From contig NZ_CP107918.1 of the NCBI RefSeq assembly GCF_036014195.1, positions 2,542,001 through 2,606,000 of the forward strand: 64,000 nucleotides of DNA, written 5' to 3'. Made by a program: the position numbers and the translations under genes. The notes beneath the pieces were generated by a model. The model searched no databases. It worked only from the letters and a program-made list of their open reading frames with translations, and had not been told where the DNA came from. Shown here piece after piece: positions 1 through 7,663 of this stretch; position 1 is the first letter of the stretch; each line of letters begins with the position of its first letter. Origin of the DNA: Streptomyces sp. NBC_00442. Lineage in GTDB: Bacteria; Actinomycetota; Actinomycetes; Streptomycetales; Streptomycetaceae.

Positions 1-303
1 GTTGTCGGGGCCGTTGGTGCCCGCCTCGTAGGTGCCGACGCCCTCACCGGAGATCTCGCTGTCCCCCAGCGAGATCAGTCCGGTCCTGCGGTCCGCCATC
101 GGCCGCTCGGCCGGGTCGCCGTACAGCTGGGTGGCCTCCGACGCCCGGATCTTCTCCAGGTCGGGCGGGAGCGGGGTGGACTGGACGGACGGTGCGGACG
201 CGGCCTGCGCCGTGGCCGTCCCGGCCGCCATGCCGCCGAACGCCGCCGCGGCGGCCGCCACCGCCGCGAACGTACAGCGGAGTCTGTGCCTGGTGCGCCT
301 CAT
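1..303 (-). CDS. Secreted SGNH/GDSL-family hydrolase, N-terminal part (runs off the window)
   Basis: Only the first 101 codons are present; the rest lies before the window start. The protein opens with a basic stretch (MRRTRHRLRC) and a long Ala/Gly run ending near residue 35, a typical secretion signal. After a Pro-rich linker comes LGDSEISGEG (residues 79-88), which fits block I of SGNH hydrolases, with the Ser of GDS as the expected nucleophile. The ATG is preceded by GGGAGG four bases upstream. The gene is divergent from fumC. Family assignment rests on this one block, so substrate (lipid, acetyl ester or other) is unknown. The signal peptide is seen; the fold is inferred. Confidence 0.6.
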   Translation of the reverse strand, partial: MRRTRHRLRCTFAAVAAAAAAFGGMAAGTATAQAASAPSVQSTPLPPDLEKIRASEATQLYGDPAERPMADRRTGLISLGDSEISGEGVGTYEAGTNGPDN

Positions 304-444
304 TACGCCTCCCTGGTGGGCTCCGGGGGTACGGGGGTCGTCCCGCCGGAAGAATGCAGCCCACCGGTATTTACTGGCCGGTAAGGCGTGTTGGGAATAG
401 GTAGAACAAGACAACTGCTCAACTTTTGCAGGAGGTTCCATCCC

Positions 445-1836
445 ATGAACGACAGCGAGTACCGGACCGAGCACGATTCGATGGGCGAGGTGCGGGTCCC
501 CGCGCACGCCAAGTGGCGGGCCCAGACCCAGCGGGCGGTGGAGAACTTCCCCGTCTCCGGGCAGCGCCTGGAACGCGCCCACATCGAGGCGCTGGCCCGT
601 ATCAAGGCGGCCGCCGCCAAGGTCAACGCCGAGCTCGGGGTGGTCGACAAGGACATCGCGGGCGCCGTCCAGGAGGCGGCCGGCGAGGTCGCGGAGGGCC
701 GCTGGGACGAGCACTTTCCGGTCGATGTCTTCCAGACCGGATCCGGCACCTCGTCGAACATGAACATGAACGAGGTCGTGGCCACCCTGGCCACCGAGAA
801 GCTGGGCCGCGACGTCCACCCCAACGACCACGTGAACGCCTCGCAGTCCTCCAACGACGTCTTCCCCTCCTCCATCCACATCGCCGCGACCGCCGCCGTC
901 ACGGGCGATCTGATCCCCGCGCTCGACCACCTTGCGACCGCCCTTGAACGCAAGTCGTCCGAGTTCGCGGACGTCGTCAAGTCGGGGCGTACGCATCTGA
1001 TGGACGCCACCCCGGTCACCCTCGGCCAGGAGTTCGGCGGGTACGCGGCGCAGGTGCGCTACGGCGTCGAGCGGCTGCGCTCCGCCCTGCCCCGCCTGGC
1101 CGAACTCCCGCTCGGCGGCACCGCGGTGGGCACCGGCATCAACACCCCGCACGGCTTCTCGGCGGCCGTGATCGCCGAGGTCGCGCGCACCACCGGGCTT
1201 CCGCTCACCGAGGCCCGGGACCACTTCGAGGCGCAGGGCGCGCGCGACGGCCTGGTGGAGACCAGCGGGCAGCTGCGCACCATCGCGGTCTCGCTCACGA
1301 AGATCTCCAACGACCTGCGCTGGATGGCCTCGGGGCCGCGCACAGGATTGGCCGAGATCAGCCTTCCCGACCTCCAGCCGGGCTCGTCGATCATGCCCGG
1401 AAAGGTCAATCCGGTCATTCCGGAGGCCGTTCTCATGGTCGCGGCGCAGGTGATCGGCAACGACGCGACCGTGGCGACGGCGGGCGCGGCAGGCAACTTC
1501 GAGCTCAACGTGATGCTGCCGGTGATCGCCAAGAACCTCCTGGAATCGGTGCGGCTGCTCGCCAACGTCACACGGCTGCTGGCCGACCGCACCGTCGACG
1601 GCATCACCGCACATGTGGAAAGGGCCCGCGAATACGCCGAGTCCTCGCCGTCGGTGGTCACCCCGCTCAACAAGTACATCGGGTACGAGGAGGCCGCCAA
1701 GGTCGCCAAGAAGTCCCTCGCCGAGCGCAGGACGATCCGTGAGGTCGTCCTCGAATCGGGGTACGTCGAGCGCGGCGACCTGACGGTCGAGCAGCTCGAC
1801 GAGGCGCTCGACGTGCTGCGGATGACCCGGCCCTGA
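445..1836 (+). CDS. fumC: Class II fumarate hydratase (fumarase C)
   Basis: Reversible hydration of fumarate to L-malate in the TCA cycle, in the cytoplasm as a homotetramer. The 463-residue product is the usual class II length. The superfamily signature [11 protein letters not shown] lies at about residues 313-323 and contains the mobile catalytic serine loop; [10 protein letters not shown] (about 101-110) and [10 protein letters not shown] (about 180-189) are the other conserved substrate-binding blocks. The ATG at 445 was chosen because GGAGG lies at 431-435; an upstream in-frame GTG at 388 has no Shine-Dalgarno sequence. It stands alone, divergent from the SGNH hydrolase gene. Being iron-sulfur independent, it should work under oxidative stress. 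Confidence 0.97.
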   Translation: MNDSEYRTEHDSMGEVRVPAHAKWRAQTQRAVENFPVSGQRLERAHIEALARIKAAAAKVNAELGVVDKDIAGAVQEAAGEVAEGRWDEHFPVDVFQTGSGTSSNMNMNEVVATLATEKLGRDVHPNDHVNASQSSNDVFPSSIHIAATAAVTGDLIPALDHLATALERKSSEFADVVKSGRTHLMDATPVTLGQEFGGYAAQVRYGVERLRSALPRLAELPLGGTAVGTGINTPHGFSAAVIAEVARTTGLPLTEARDHFEAQGARDGLVETSGQLRTIAVSLTKISNDLRWMASGPRTGLAEISLPDLQPGSSIMPGKVNPVIPEAVLMVAAQVIGNDATVATAGAAGNFELNVMLPVIAKNLLESVRLLANVTRLLADRTVDGITAHVERAREYAESSPSVVTPLNKYIGYEEAAKVAKKSLAERRTIREVVLESGYVERGDLTVEQLDEALDVLRMTRP

Positions 1837-1880
1837 GCATGTCGTGATCCACGTCGCAGCGGGGTCTTGACCTCACTCCG

Positions 1881-1886
1881 TAATAT
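1881..1886 (+). promoter_or_regulatory. -10 element of a leaderless promoter for the DUF402 gene
   Basis: TAATAT is followed by exactly six bases and then the ATG at 1893, and no Shine-Dalgarno sequence precedes that ATG. This TANNNT-N6-ATG layout is the classic actinobacterial leaderless arrangement in which transcription starts at or next to the A of the start codon. Confidence 0.6.
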
Positions 1887-1892
1887 CTGCAC

Positions 1893-2570
1893 ATGGCAGG
1901 CACAGGAGGCGGCACCCCACACTGGGCGCCGGGGGACCAGATCCTCTGGCGCTATCGCGACCATGCCCCCGGCGGGAAGCGGCGGGTGCACATCTGCCGT
2001 CCGGTCACGGTCGTGCAGGACACCGACGAGCTGCTCGCGGTGTGGATGGCGCCCGGCACGCGGTGCGTGCGTCCGGTGCTCGCGGACGGCCGACCGCTGT
2101 ACCAGGAACCGCTGGCCACCCGCTACACCGCGCCGCGCACCACGGAGCGTTCCCAGTGGTTCGGCACCGGCGTGCTGAAGCTGGCCCGCCCCGGCGAGCC
2201 CTGGTCGGTGTGGCTGTTCTGGGAGCGGGGCTGGCGTTTCAAGAACTGGTACGTGAACCTGGAGGAGCCCCGCGCGCGCTGGTCGGGGGGCATCGACTCC
2301 ACGGACCACTTCCTCGACATCTCGGTCCACCCGGACCGCAGTTGGCGCTGGCTGGACGAGGACGAGTTCGCCCAGGCCCAGCGGGTGGGCCTGATCGACG
2401 ACGAGCAGGCGCGGCGGGTCCGGGCGGCCGGGCACGCCGCGGTCGAGGTGATCGGGGCGTGGGGCCGGCCGTTCTCGGACGGCTGGGAGGCCTGGCGCCC
2501 GGATCCGCTGTGGCCCGTGCCCGCGCTCCCGGTGGACTGGGATCGCACTCCGGCGCACATGACGTCGTGA
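1893..2570 (+). CDS. DUF402 family protein (FomD-like)
   Basis: A 225-residue cytoplasmic protein rich in Trp and Arg. Its central part (YVNLEEPRARWSGGIDSTDH, about residues 127-146, then FLDISVHPDRSW and LDEDEF) matches the DUF402 core, in which acidic residues bind metal around a phosphate ester. Known members include FomD and staphylococcal nucleoside di/triphosphatases, so a nucleotide phosphatase or pyrophosphohydrolase role is plausible but not shown. The start follows a leaderless -10 and there is no ribosome-binding site. It lies 56 bases after fumC with its own promoter, so co-function with fumarase is not implied. Confidence 0.75.
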   Translation: MAGTGGGTPHWAPGDQILWRYRDHAPGGKRRVHICRPVTVVQDTDELLAVWMAPGTRCVRPVLADGRPLYQEPLATRYTAPRTTERSQWFGTGVLKLARPGEPWSVWLFWERGWRFKNWYVNLEEPRARWSGGIDSTDHFLDISVHPDRSWRWLDEDEFAQAQRVGLIDDEQARRVRAAGHAAVEVIGAWGRPFSDGWEAWRPDPLWPVPALPVDWDRTPAHMTS

Positions 2571-2696
2571 GACCCTTGATGCGCCCCCGGGGTTCAAACG
2601 TAGGATCGTCCTCCGCGGGGCCGTGCAGGGTCGACCCGCACCAATCGGCGGTACCGGTGCAAGAATTGACCGTATGTCACCACAGGGGGGTGGAGC

Positions 2697-2873
2697 ATGC
2701 CCGGTGTCGCTGCCGCCCGGACGGGATCTGCCCCGCACCCCAAGGACCTGGGGGAGGGAGCCGCGCGTGAGGCGACCGCTTCGCGCGCCCCTGCCCCGCC
2801 GATGCCGCTTCCACTGCCGCCGCTCGCGGCAGGGCGGATGTCTCATCCCGGACGGACGGAACCCGACGCGTGA
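2697..2873 (+). CDS. Small 58-residue ORF coupled to the downstream phosphatase
   Basis: ATG at 2697 follows a very strong G-rich Shine-Dalgarno run (2685-2695), far better than anything before the phosphatase start. The frame gives a 58-residue Ala/Pro-rich peptide beginning MPGVAAARTG and ending HPGRTEPDA. Its TGA (2871-2873) overlaps the GTG start of the phosphatase (2870-2872) in a GTGA junction, so translation is probably coupled. It has no recognisable domain. It could be a leader peptide, a small partner protein, or the true N-terminus of the phosphatase if a sequencing frameshift separates them, since both flanks are equally disordered. Confidence 0.45.
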   Translation: MPGVAAARTGSAPHPKDLGEGAAREATASRAPAPPMPLPLPPLAAGRMSHPGRTEPDA

Positions 2874-5014
2874 CGGAGCCCCAGCCCACCTCGCACGAGA
2901 GCCGGCACAAGGAACGCGCCCGGCCCTCCGAGCAGACCCTTCCTCACGCTCTTGAGGAGCAGGGGAGGCCTCATGCAGACCCATCGGCCGCCGCGGCGGC
3001 GGGCGCCGACCCGCGCGCCGGGCACGGAGGCGCTCATGCCGCCGCGCCCGAGGGCCAGGACGCCGCGCGCGGCCCCGGCCGGCGCGGCCGGCTCAACGCC
3101 CGCGCGGGCGACCGGAGCGGCGGCGTGACCGCCTCCGTGCCGGGCCAGCCCGAGCGCGGCGGCCGGGACGCGGCGGCCGCATCGGCCGTGCCCGGGGTCG
3201 GCGCGCAAGGAGCCGGCGCGCCCGGCGTCGACGCATCCGGTGAAGGCCTCTCGGGCGGCGGGTCCGGCGCCGCGGTTTCCGCCGACGGCGCCGACGTGGC
3301 GCGGCGCGAGGGCGACCGGCTGCGATTCGTGGGGGCCGCGACCCGCCGCATCGCGCGCGGCATAGACCTCGACGAGATCGTGCTCGGCCTGTGCCGGGCC
3401 ACCGTGCCGACGTTCTCCGACGCCATCCTGGTCCATCTGCGCGACCCGCTGCCGGTCGGCGACGAGCGCCCGGCGACCCCGTTCGTGCTGCGCCTTCGCC
3501 GCACCGACCGGCTGCGTTTAGTAGACGAGGCGCTGAGCGAGAGCGCGGAGGCCGAGGGCCTCACGGTGCTCGGCGGCGCAGGCCCCGACCTCACCCCCGC
3601 GTCCGAGCTGTGCGAGGTGCGCACCGGAGGCGAGCTCAACGAGGTCCTGCGCGGGGTGCGCCCGGTCTTCGCGGAGTCCCCCGCCGCCCGCGCGGCGCTG
3701 GCCGAGCTGCTCGGCCCCGACCGTACGGTGCCCGGCGGGCGTCGGGCGATACTCGCCCCGCTCCGCGGCCGTCGCCGGGTGATCGGCGCCGCCGTCTTCG
3801 TGCGCGGCCCCGAACGGCCCGCTTTCGAGGCCAACGACCTTCTGGTGGCAGCCCAGTTGGCCACCCACACCGCGCTCGGCATCGACAAGGCGGTGCTCTA
3901 CGGACGCGAGGCGTACATCGCCGACGAGCTCCAGCGCACCATGCTGCCCGACAGTCTCCCCCAGCCCACCGGCGTGCGGCTCGCCTCGCGCTACCTCCCG
4001 GCGGCCGAGACGGCCCGGGTCGGCGGCGACTGGTACGACGCGATCCCGCTGCCCGGCAGCCGCGTCGCCCTCGTCGTCGGTGACGTCATGGGCCACTCGA
4101 TGACGTCCGCCGCGATCATGGGACAACTGCGCACCACCGCCCAGACGCTGGCCGGCCTCGACCTGCCGCCCGCCGAGGTCCTGCACCACCTCGACGAGCA
4201 GGCCCAGCGGCTCGGCACCGACCGCATGGCGACCTGTCTGTACGCGGTGTACGACCCGGTCGCGCATCGCATCACCATCGCCAACGCCGGCCACCCGCCA
4301 CCGGTCCTGCTGCACCTCGGCGGCCGCGCCGAGGTCCTGCGGGTGCCGCCGGGCGCTCCGATCGGGGTCGGCGGGGTCGACTTCGAGGCGGTCGAGCTGG
4401 ACGCACCCGCGGGCGCCACTCTGCTCCTCTACACCGACGGCCTGGTCGAGTCGCGGCTGCGCGACGTGTGGACCGGCATCGAGCAGCTGCGCGAACGGCT
4501 CGCCGCCACCGCCCAGTTGACCGGCCCCGACCACTCTCCGCCGCTCGAAGCGCTCTGCGACGACGTGCTCGACATGCTCGGCCCCGGCGACCGCGACGAC
4601 GACATCGCGCTGCTCGCCGCCCGCTTCGACGGGATCGCGCCGAGCGATGTGGCGTACTGGTTCCTCGACCCGGAGGAGACCGCGCCCGGCCGGGCCCGGC
4701 GCCTCGCCCGCAGGGCCCTCGAGCGCTGGGGTCTTGAGGAGCTGACCGACTCGGTGGAGCTCCTGGTGAGCGAGGTCGTCACCAACGCGGTGCGCTACGC
4801 CGAGCGGCCGGTCACGCTGCGGCTGCTCAAGACCGACGTCCTGCGCTGCGAGGTCGGCGACGACTCGCCGCAACTGCCGCGCCAGCGGCGGGCCCGCGAG
4901 ACCGACGAGGGCGGCCGCGGCCTGTTCCTCGTCAACCGCCTCGCCCGCCGCTGGGGCGCGACCCGCCTCTCCGGCGGCAAGGTGGTCTGGTTCGAGCTGC
5001 CCACCCGCCCCTGA
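2870..5014 (+). CDS. GAF-PP2C (SpoIIE/RsbU-type) serine phosphatase with C-terminal HATPase domain
   Basis: A 714-residue predicted cytoplasmic regulator. Residues 1-145 are disordered and rich in Ala, Gly and Pro. About 148-345 form a GAF-like sensor. The SpoIIE phosphatase domain follows: GGDWYDAIPLP at about 385 and GDVMGHSMTS at about 403 are its metal-binding motifs, and a DDDIALLAARFD block closes it. The last 110 residues (from about 612) are an RsbW-like anti-sigma HATPase with ELLVSEVVTNAVRYA and GRGLFLVNRLARRWG. Such proteins dephosphorylate anti-anti-sigma factors or act as both kinase and phosphatase in partner-switching. The cognate antagonist is not in the window. The GTG start overlaps the stop of the small ORF; an RBS of its own is weak. 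Confidence 0.9.
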   Translation: MTEPQPTSHESRHKERARPSEQTLPHALEEQGRPHADPSAAAAAGADPRAGHGGAHAAAPEGQDAARGPGRRGRLNARAGDRSGGVTASVPGQPERGGRDAAAASAVPGVGAQGAGAPGVDASGEGLSGGGSGAAVSADGADVARREGDRLRFVGAATRRIARGIDLDEIVLGLCRATVPTFSDAILVHLRDPLPVGDERPATPFVLRLRRTDRLRLVDEALSESAEAEGLTVLGGAGPDLTPASELCEVRTGGELNEVLRGVRPVFAESPAARAALAELLGPDRTVPGGRRAILAPLRGRRRVIGAAVFVRGPERPAFEANDLLVAAQLATHTALGIDKAVLYGREAYIADELQRTMLPDSLPQPTGVRLASRYLPAAETARVGGDWYDAIPLPGSRVALVVGDVMGHSMTSAAIMGQLRTTAQTLAGLDLPPAEVLHHLDEQAQRLGTDRMATCLYAVYDPVAHRITIANAGHPPPVLLHLGGRAEVLRVPPGAPIGVGGVDFEAVELDAPAGATLLLYTDGLVESRLRDVWTGIEQLRERLAATAQLTGPDHSPPLEALCDDVLDMLGPGDRDDDIALLAARFDGIAPSDVAYWFLDPEETAPGRARRLARRALERWGLEELTDSVELLVSEVVTNAVRYAERPVTLRLLKTDVLRCEVGDDSPQLPRQRRARETDEGGRGLFLVNRLARRWGATRLSGGKVVWFELPTRP

Positions 5015-5034
5015 GGGGGCGTGGGCGGCCGCCC

Positions 5035-5090
5035 ACGACGTACGGCGGCCCCCGCCCCGGGAAACCGGGGCGGGGGCCGCCGTACGTCGT
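5035..5090. terminator. Perfect 26-bp hairpin with GAAA loop between convergent genes
   Basis: Left arm 5035-5060 and right arm 5065-5090 are perfect reverse complements around the tetraloop GAAA. It lies between the stop of the plus-strand phosphatase (5014) and the stop of the minus-strand penicillin-binding protein (5092), so it can terminate both. There is no U-tract, as is common in Streptomyces. Confidence 0.9.
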
Positions 5091-5091
5091 G

Positions 5092-7383
5092 TCAGTTGGG
5101 GTTGGCCGGGTCGAACGGATCGTCCGGCAGACTCGGCCCGCCCGAATTCGTCGGCGTCGGCGACGTCGACTTCGTGGGACGGTGCGAACTCGTCCCGCTC
5201 GGCGTGCCGCTGGGCGACTTCGACGGGGTGCCGCTGGGCGACTTCGACACCGTGGCACTGGGCGACTTCGACACCGTGGCACTGGGCGATTTCGACACCG
5301 TGGCGCTCGGCGACTTCGACGGCGTGTAGGCGGGCTCCTTGGCCGCGCCCTGGTCGGTGTCCAGGTCGAACTTGTCGGCGCCGTTCTTGACCGCGTCGAA
5401 GGTGTACGCGGCCCATATGCGGGCCGGCACGGAACCACCGTTGACACGGCCGTCCTCGCCGGCGCCGTTGAGCATCGTGACCTGACCGCCCTTGGGAATG
5501 TGGACGTCCTTGCCGTCGACCTTCACGACGCGCGGGGTGGCTGCCTCGCCCCACATCCCGACCGAAGTGACCAGGTCCGGGGTGTAGCCGGTGAACCACG
5601 CCGACTTGTTGTCGTCGGAGGTACCGGTCTTGCCCGCGACCTGCTTGCCGTCACGGTTGTCGGCGTCGGCCACCGACAGTTTGGCCGTACCGTCGTCGAC
5701 CACGCCGGTGAGCACCGAGGTGACGGCGTCGGCCGCGTCCCTGCTGATGACCTGGCTGCCGATCGGGTCGGGCTTGTCGTACTTGTGGTCCTTGTGCACG
5801 GCCGTCTTCACGATCGACGGCGTGACCTTCTTGCCGTGGTTGTCGAGCGTGGCGTACACGGCCGCCATCTGGAGCGGGCTCGCGCCGAGGGAGCCGAGGG
5901 TCATGGAGGGTACGGGGGCCTTGCCCTTGATGGACGTCATGCCCATCTCCACGGCGGTGTCGCGCACCTTGGACAGGTCGGCGTCGACGCCCATCTGCGC
6001 GAAGACGGAGTTGATCGACTTGTTCATCGCGACCTGGACGCTGACGGGGCCGTAGCTGACGTCGTCCTCGTTCGGCGGGGCGAAGGCGATCTTGCTGCCC
6101 TTGACCGGCCGCCTGTTCTTGCCGTCATAGACCGTGTTCGCCTTGATCGGCTGGCCGTCCTGTGTCTCGGCGCCCTGGTTGAGGGCGGCCGCGAGGATGA
6201 CCGGCTTGAAGGTCGAGGCGGGCTGGTAGGTCTCGTTGGTGGCATTGCTGAGCTGGTGCTTGGGGTAGTCCTGGCCGCCGTAGAGGGCGACCACCGAGCC
6301 CGTCTTCGGGTCCACCGACGCCGCGCCGGCCTGGAGGTCGGCGTCGACCTTGCGCTTCTTCGGGTCGAGCTTGTCGGTGAGCTTCTCCTTGACCGCGCTC
6401 TCCAGGAGCTTCTGCTTGGCGGGGTCGATGTTGAGCGTGATCGTCCAGCCGCCGCGGGCCAGCAGGGCTCGGCTGAGGCCATTGTCGTCCAACTCGGCAT
6501 TGGCGGCATCGATCAAGTAACCGGTCTGCCCCCCCATGCCCGGCGCGACCTTGGCGTCCATGGGCGGCTCGAACTGCGTGTTCTTGCGATCCTCCGGGGT
6601 CAGCCACTTCTTCTCGACCATGTTGTCGAGGGCCTTGTTCCAGCGGCCCTCCACCAGCTGCTTGCCCACCGGTCCCGCCGTCTGCCAGTCGTACTGGCTG
6701 GGGGCCTGGAGCAGCGCCGCGAGGTAGGTGCCCTCCGACAGCGTCAGCTTGGAGACGTCCTTGCCGTAGTACGCCTGCGCCGCGGCCTGGATGCCATAGG
6801 CGTTCCGGCCGTAGTAGCTGGTGTTCATGTACCCGGCGAGGATCTCGTCCTTGCTGTAGCGCTGGTCCACCTTGAGGGAGATCACGATCTCCTTCAGCTT
6901 GCGGCTGACCGTCTGCTCCTGCGTCAGGTAGTTGTTCTTGACGTACTGCTGGGTGATCGTCGAGCCGCCCTGGGCGCCCTTGCCCATCAGGGTCTTGAGG
7001 ATGCCGCGGGTGGTGCCCTTGAAGTCGACGCCCTTGTCCTCGTAGAACGTCTTGTTCTCCAGGGCGACGAAGCTGTGCTGGATCGACGGCGGGACCTGGT
7101 CGAGGTCGACGTTCTCCCGGTTGACCGTGCCGGTGCGGGCGAGCACCTGGCCGTTGGAGAGCTTGTAGACGTTGCTCTCGAGGTGGGCGTCGGCGTTGTC
7201 CTTGGGGATCTGCACCATCAGGTAGATGGCGTAGAACGCGCCCATCGCGAGGAGGCAGAGTCCGAAGAAGGCGCCGAGCAGCTTCTTCCAGGTGAAGAAC
7301 CGGCGTATGCCCTTCTTCTTCACCTTCTGTTTGCCCCGGCGCGCCCCGCCCTGCCGGGCGCGCCGCTCTTCCGCTCGGCCCAT
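5092..7383 (-). CDS. Class A penicillin-binding protein (bifunctional transglycosylase/transpeptidase)
   Basis: Polymerises lipid II and cross-links peptidoglycan outside the membrane. The 763-residue protein has a basic cytoplasmic tail, one membrane anchor at about 35-58, a GT51 domain with the catalytic region ALENKTFYEDKGVDFKG at about 104-120 and GGSTITQQYVKN further on, then a transpeptidase domain with STFK (about 392-395), SIN (about 456) and KTG (about 585). The last 60 or so residues are an extracellular Ser/Pro/Lys tail of 8-residue repeats (SKSPSATV, SKSPSGTP). The ATG has GAGG upstream. It is a single gene, ended by the hairpin at 5035-5090. Confidence 0.95.
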   Translation of the reverse strand: MGRAEERRARQGGARRGKQKVKKKGIRRFFTWKKLLGAFFGLCLLAMGAFYAIYLMVQIPKDNADAHLESNVYKLSNGQVLARTGTVNRENVDLDQVPPSIQHSFVALENKTFYEDKGVDFKGTTRGILKTLMGKGAQGGSTITQQYVKNNYLTQEQTVSRKLKEIVISLKVDQRYSKDEILAGYMNTSYYGRNAYGIQAAAQAYYGKDVSKLTLSEGTYLAALLQAPSQYDWQTAGPVGKQLVEGRWNKALDNMVEKKWLTPEDRKNTQFEPPMDAKVAPGMGGQTGYLIDAANAELDDNGLSRALLARGGWTITLNIDPAKQKLLESAVKEKLTDKLDPKKRKVDADLQAGAASVDPKTGSVVALYGGQDYPKHQLSNATNETYQPASTFKPVILAAALNQGAETQDGQPIKANTVYDGKNRRPVKGSKIAFAPPNEDDVSYGPVSVQVAMNKSINSVFAQMGVDADLSKVRDTAVEMGMTSIKGKAPVPSMTLGSLGASPLQMAAVYATLDNHGKKVTPSIVKTAVHKDHKYDKPDPIGSQVISRDAADAVTSVLTGVVDDGTAKLSVADADNRDGKQVAGKTGTSDDNKSAWFTGYTPDLVTSVGMWGEAATPRVVKVDGKDVHIPKGGQVTMLNGAGEDGRVNGGSVPARIWAAYTFDAVKNGADKFDLDTDQGAAKEPAYTPSKSPSATVSKSPSATVSKSPSATVSKSPSGTPSKSPSGTPSGTSSHRPTKSTSPTPTNSGGPSLPDDPFDPANPN
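5190..5325 (-). repeat. In-frame 24-bp tandem repeats coding the PBP C-terminal tail
   Basis: Five or more tandem 24-base units (plus-strand core CTGGGCGACTTCGAC) encode SKSPSATV or SKSPSGTP octapeptides at the end of the penicillin-binding protein. Unit identity is high enough that copy number could vary by slippage without breaking the frame. The tail resembles a flexible cell-wall spacer. Confidence 0.8.
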
Positions 7384-7621
7384 AACCTCAGTCGCTCGCC
7401 TTCATATGACTCAACCAGACTCACCGGACTCGCCAGATCAGCTCAGAAAACTAACACCGCACCTATGGACATAGCGGATCCGATCACGTCTTTTCCGTAC
7501 GTGAGAATCAGCACCTGCCCCATGGGAACCGACGATCGAATCGTCCCAAGGGTTGCGAGAGTTCCGGACACCGCCCCTTTATGTCCCGTAATGACAGAGC
7601 TTCGCGGCGCTATGCACCCCG
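7384..7621. other. Divergent intergenic region, PBP to ABC permease
   Basis: No gene is seen. It must hold the PBP promoter on the minus strand. A 6-3-6 inverted repeat (GACGAT-CGA-ATCGTC, 7531-7545) is the only clear symmetry besides the operator described separately. I found no convincing -35/-10 pair for the PBP gene. Confidence 0.5.
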
Positions 7622-7642
7622 GGTATACACAGGAGGTATACC
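7622..7642. promoter_or_regulatory. Candidate PadR operator, GGTATAC-N7-GTATACC
   Basis: A perfect 7-bp inverted repeat with a 7-bp spacer ends seven bases before the -10 element of the first permease gene, so a bound repressor would cover the -35 and spacer. A PadR-type repressor is encoded downstream in the same cluster, which makes autoregulation likely. This is inferred from position and symmetry. Confidence 0.55.
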
Positions 7643-7649
7643 TCGTGCG

Positions 7650-7655
7650 TATAGT
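7650..7655 (+). promoter_or_regulatory. -10 element (TATAGT) of the PadR-ABC cluster promoter
   Basis: TATAGT lies eight bases before the ATG at 7664, with no Shine-Dalgarno sequence between, so the transcript is probably leaderless. It is directly preceded by the putative PadR operator. Confidence 0.55.
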
Positions 7656-7663
7656 GCTGCCTC

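Noticed and set aside
371-384. TTACTGGCCGGTAA near-palindrome between the SGNH hydrolase gene and fumC
   Set aside because: It has central mismatches and no linked regulator gene, so it is too weak to call an operator.
3518-5599. Long minus-strand open frame (693 codons) antisense to the phosphatase and PBP end
   Set aside because: It is an antisense shadow of strongly coding plus-strand DNA, with repetitive Gly/Arg/His-rich composition and no start signal.
7524-7554. SigE- or SigR-type promoter (GGGAAC with GTC/GTT)
   Set aside because: The spacing between the elements is wrong (13 and about 22 bases, against 16-18 expected).
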